Positions 62,974 through 64,000 of a stretch of 64,000 nt of DNA are shown here, one piece after another. The DNA lies in assembly GCF_013167215.1 (NCBI RefSeq), contig NZ_JABJWY010000016.1, positions 134 through 64,133 on the forward strand. The letters run 5' to 3'. Each line of letters starts with the position of its first letter. Positions within the stretch are counted from its first letter, which is position 1. Both the position numbers and the translations under genes were made by a program. The notes under the pieces are model-generated. The model did no database searches and was not told where the DNA came from. It saw only the letters and a program-made list of their open reading frames with translations. Source of the stretch: Sphingobacterium prati (GTDB lineage: Bacteria > Bacteroidota > Bacteroidia > Sphingobacteriales > Sphingobacteriaceae).

Positions 62974-64000
62974 ATGAATAATTATTTAAGTACAAAAGAT
63001 TACATCGTTTTCCTGATATACTTTGTCATTGTTGCAGGCTATGGATTATGGGTGTATTATCGTAAGAAGTCAGAATCTGTAGGCTCGAAGGATTATTTCC
63101 TTGCTGAAGGATCCCTGACTTGGTGGGCCATTGGAGCCTCCCTGATTGCATCCAATATTTCTGCGGAGCAATTTATTGGTATGAGTGGCTCGGGCTTCAA
63201 GATGGGACTAGCGATTGCGACTTACGAATGGATGGCAGCGATTACCTTGATTGTGGTTGCGGTGTTTTTTATACCGGTCTACCTCAAAAACAAGATCTTT
63301 ACCATGCCCCAATTCTTGCATAAGCGATATAATGGTACTGTCGCCATGATTATGGCCGTTTTTTGGTTACTGTTATACGTTGTGGTCAATCTGACTTCTA
63401 TCCTTTATTTGGGAGCCATTGCTGTCAGCAGTATCTCGGGTATTAGTCTGGAAGCATGTATGTATGCTATTGCTATTTTTGCCGTTATCATTACCTTGGG
63501 CGGTATGAAGGTGATTGGGTATACGGATATTATTCAAGTATTCTTTTTGGTGTTGGGTGGTTTGGCAACAACCTATTTGGCATTGAATCTCGTATCGGAA
63601 CATTACGGTGGTTCGGGTATATTACAGGGCTATCACCTGATGACGGAGAAAGCTTCTGACCACTTCCATATGATCCTGGATCGTAAAAACGAGAACTACC
63701 TGGATTTACCGGGACTTACGGTTCTGATCGGTGGTATGTGGATTGTAAATCTGAACTATTGGGGCTGTAATCAGTATATCACACAGCGTGCATTAGGCGC
63801 TGATCTCAAGACAGCACGTAATGGAATTTTGTTTGCTGCATTCTTGAAGTTGCTGATGCCGATTATTGTGGTATTGCCGGGTATTGCCGCTTATGTGATG
63901 TGGAAAGATGGATTATTCCAAAATGAAATGATGCAACATGGCGAGGTAAACCCAGATCATGCTTATCCTGTTTTATTGAATCTATTGCCGTCAGGTCTGA
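62974..64000 (+). CDS. SSS-family sodium:solute symporter, probable xylose transporter (partial)
   Basis: The N-terminal 342 residues of a sodium/solute symporter, cut by the window edge. It has at least nine membrane segments. The family motif GGMKVIGYTDIIQVFF and YWGCNQYITQRALGA point to the SGLT-like sugar branch. It follows xylA by 52 bases in the same orientation and so is probably the D-xylose importer of the operon. Complete length cannot be judged here. Confidence 0.9.
   Translation, partial: MNNYLSTKDYIVFLIYFVIVAGYGLWVYYRKKSESVGSKDYFLAEGSLTWWAIGASLIASNISAEQFIGMSGSGFKMGLAIATYEWMAAITLIVVAVFFIPVYLKNKIFTMPQFLHKRYNGTVAMIMAVFWLLLYVVVNLTSILYLGAIAVSSISGISLEACMYAIAIFAVIITLGGMKVIGYTDIIQVFFLVLGGLATTYLALNLVSEHYGGSGILQGYHLMTEKASDHFHMILDRKNENYLDLPGLTVLIGGMWIVNLNYWGCNQYITQRALGADLKTARNGILFAAFLKLLMPIIVVLPGIAAYVMWKDGLFQNEMMQHGEVNPDHAYPVLLNLLPSGL

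Noticed and set aside
1..64000. CRISPR arrays, insertion sequences and rRNA genes
   Set aside because: No regularly spaced repeats, transposase genes or rRNA sequence were seen.

Overview
The window comes from a Bacteroidota chromosome, most likely Sphingobacteriaceae and close to Sphingobacterium. The evidence is: promoters of the TAnnTTTG type instead of bacterial -10/-35 boxes; start codons that mostly lack a Shine-Dalgarno sequence, with rpsU and hpf as exceptions; the gene order rpsU-xerC-hpf; outer-membrane beta-barrel proteins with carboxypeptidase-like plugs; and the ABC-permease/M1-peptidase fusion typical of this phylum. There are no insertion sequences, CRISPR arrays, rRNAs or phage genes. 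Three tRNAs are present: Met-CAT and two identical Phe-GAA.

Layout. 0-4.2 kb: a large secreted GH31 alpha-glucosidase with dockerin-like and cohesin-like modules. 4.3-12 kb: small stress or envelope genes (pirin, OsmC, outer-membrane barrel, a frameshifted TMEM175-type channel, AAA ATPase, SRPBCC protein, lipoprotein and membrane protein). 12-19 kb: an ECF42-type sigma factor with its YCII and carboxymuconolactone-decarboxylase partners, a DUF885 lipoprotein, and a run of GlxA, SRPBCC, DoxX and VOC genes. 19-24 kb: ABC ATPase plus permease/peptidase fusion. 24-28 kb: tRNA-Met, HAD phosphatase, the translation block rpsU-xerC-hpf, and ferritin. 28-32 kb: an outer-membrane receptor-like protein and a quinone oxidoreductase.

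32-43 kb is the clearest metabolic unit: an apparently complete non-phosphorylating L-fucose pathway. It has an AraC regulator, FucP-type permease, mutarotase, UxaA-family dehydratase (probable L-fuconate dehydratase), GH29 fucosidase, 2-keto-3-deoxy-fuconate dehydrogenase, FAH-family diketo-acid hydrolase, fuconolactonase and L-fucose dehydrogenase. A separately promoted GH172 enzyme follows. The predicted end products are pyruvate and lactate. No fucose isomerase, kinase or aldolase is present in the window.

43-54 kb: two tRNA-Phe genes, mnmA, a PA0069-type radical SAM protein, an amino-acid permease, the iron-uptake set feoA-feoB-small Cys-rich protein behind a Fur-like 7-1-7 box, MarR, ZIP metal transporter, PAP2 and glmM. 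54-58 kb: a Na+/H+ antiporter with an exported SnoaL-like domain, and a Ycf48/BNR-type propeller. 58-64 kb: the xylose locus, with a LacI regulator diverging from xylB-xylA-SSS transporter across a palindromic operator. The transporter is cut by the window edge. Behind lacI lies an unrecognised pair of small paralogous membrane proteins; one is frameshifted and the other has no standard start codon.

The best candidates for something undescribed are that membrane-protein pair, the fucose pathway built around a UxaA-type dehydratase with a dehydrogenase lacking the usual catalytic lysine, and the SnoaL-antiporter fusion.
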